Source of the DNA: Prevotella sp. CAG:755
GTDB lineage: Bacteria; Bacteroidota; Bacteroidia; Bacteroidales; Bacteroidaceae
Length of the DNA: 13,450 bases
Direction of reading: 5' to 3'
NCBI GenBank assembly: GCA_000431275.1
Contig: HF989155.1
Span: forward strand, 2,650 to 16,099
Notes under the pieces: model-generated
The model's input: the letters and a program-made list of their open reading frames with translations, nothing else
Database searches by the model: none
What the model was told of the DNA's origin: nothing
In this document: in pieces, positions 13,417 to 13,450 of the stretch
Layout: each line of letters begins with the position of its first letter
Numbering within the stretch: the stretch's first letter is position 1
Program-made: the position numbers and the translations under genes

Positions 13417-13450
13417 GGGCAAATTCCAGAGTGGCCAAATGGGGCAGACT
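13417..13450 (+). tRNA. tRNA-Tyr, 5' part only
   Basis: The last 34 bases, GGGCAAATTCCAGAGTGG followed by CCAAATGGGGCAGACT, align with the first part of tRNA-Tyr: 7-nt acceptor strand, TT at positions 8-9, the D arm CCAGAGTGGCCAAATGGGGC (E. coli has CCCGAGCGGCCAAAGGGAGC) and the 5' anticodon-stem strand AGACT. The window ends just before the expected GTA anticodon, so identity rests on the D arm and stem, which also resemble the other long-arm tRNAs (Leu, Ser). Context after hpf fits a tRNA cluster before tuf, as is common in Bacteroidales. Confidence 0.75.

Noticed and set aside
13195..13422. 75-codon minus-strand frame under the possible antisense promoter near 13393
   Set aside because: Its start lies upstream of the predicted antisense transcript start and it is antisense to hpf and to the tRNA; no protein features. 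The antisense promoter itself is kept as a finding.
1..13450. CRISPR array, insertion sequence, toxin-antitoxin, defence system or known riboswitch
   Set aside because: No regularly spaced repeats, transposase motifs, small paired genes or familiar riboswitch cores were seen on either strand.
13417..13450. tRNA-Leu or tRNA-Ser in place of tRNA-Tyr
   Set aside because: The D arm CCAGAGTGGCCAAATGGGGCAGACT follows the tRNA-Tyr pattern more closely than the Leu or Ser patterns, but the anticodon lies just beyond the window, so this remains a likelihood and not proof.

Overview
The window is a stretch of chromosome from a GC-rich member of the Bacteroidota, most likely a Bacteroidales gut or oral commensal. 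The evidence is the repeated Bacteroidetes-type -7 element (TAnnTTTG, sometimes with a TTTG about 20 bp upstream), AT-rich leaders that mostly lack a Shine-Dalgarno sequence, the xerC-hpf-tRNA order, and Bacteroidetes-style protein families (membrane-anchored helical regulator with C-terminal HTH, secreted WG-repeat protein, large multi-domain glycosidase). I cannot assign a genus.

Layout. 1-2820 holds three plus-strand genes, each apparently its own unit: the 3' part of a membrane-spanning HTH regulator ending in a clear terminator (819-854), a class I SAM-dependent methyltransferase, and an MscS-type mechanosensitive channel ending in a 12-bp-stem terminator. 2848-9271 is read on the minus strand: a secreted WG-repeat protein, a 1295-residue secreted GH31 glycosidase (GH31, FN3, CBM32-like, dockerin, cohesin-like), and rpsU (bS21), each with its own promoter-like element. 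rpsU and priA diverge from an AT-rich region around 9272-9505. 9506-13450 is plus-strand housekeeping: priA (primosomal helicase), xerC (chromosome-dimer recombinase), hpf (ribosome hibernation factor) in an operon with xerC, and the first 34 nt of a tRNA-Tyr gene cut by the window end.

How the genes work together. The right half groups replication restart (PriA), chromosome segregation (XerC) and translation (bS21, HPF, tRNA-Tyr). The left half is envelope and accessory: a stress-release channel, an orphan methyltransferase, a secreted WG protein and a glycan-degrading enzyme that stands alone without a SusC/SusD pair in view.

Most interesting points: the GH31 enzyme may be an alpha-N-acetylgalactosaminidase-type enzyme and carries both a dockerin and a cohesin-like domain in one chain; an imperfect 40-bp direct repeat containing a hairpin sits on both sides of that gene; a 12-bp inverted repeat of the tRNA promoter's -7 region creates two face-to-face promoter-like sequences; an 11-bp inverted repeat straddles the xerC promoter; and hpf has a very strong Shine-Dalgarno sequence, unusual in this phylum. 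I see no mobile element, CRISPR array or defence system here. Everything rests on reading the sequence by eye; no database search was run.
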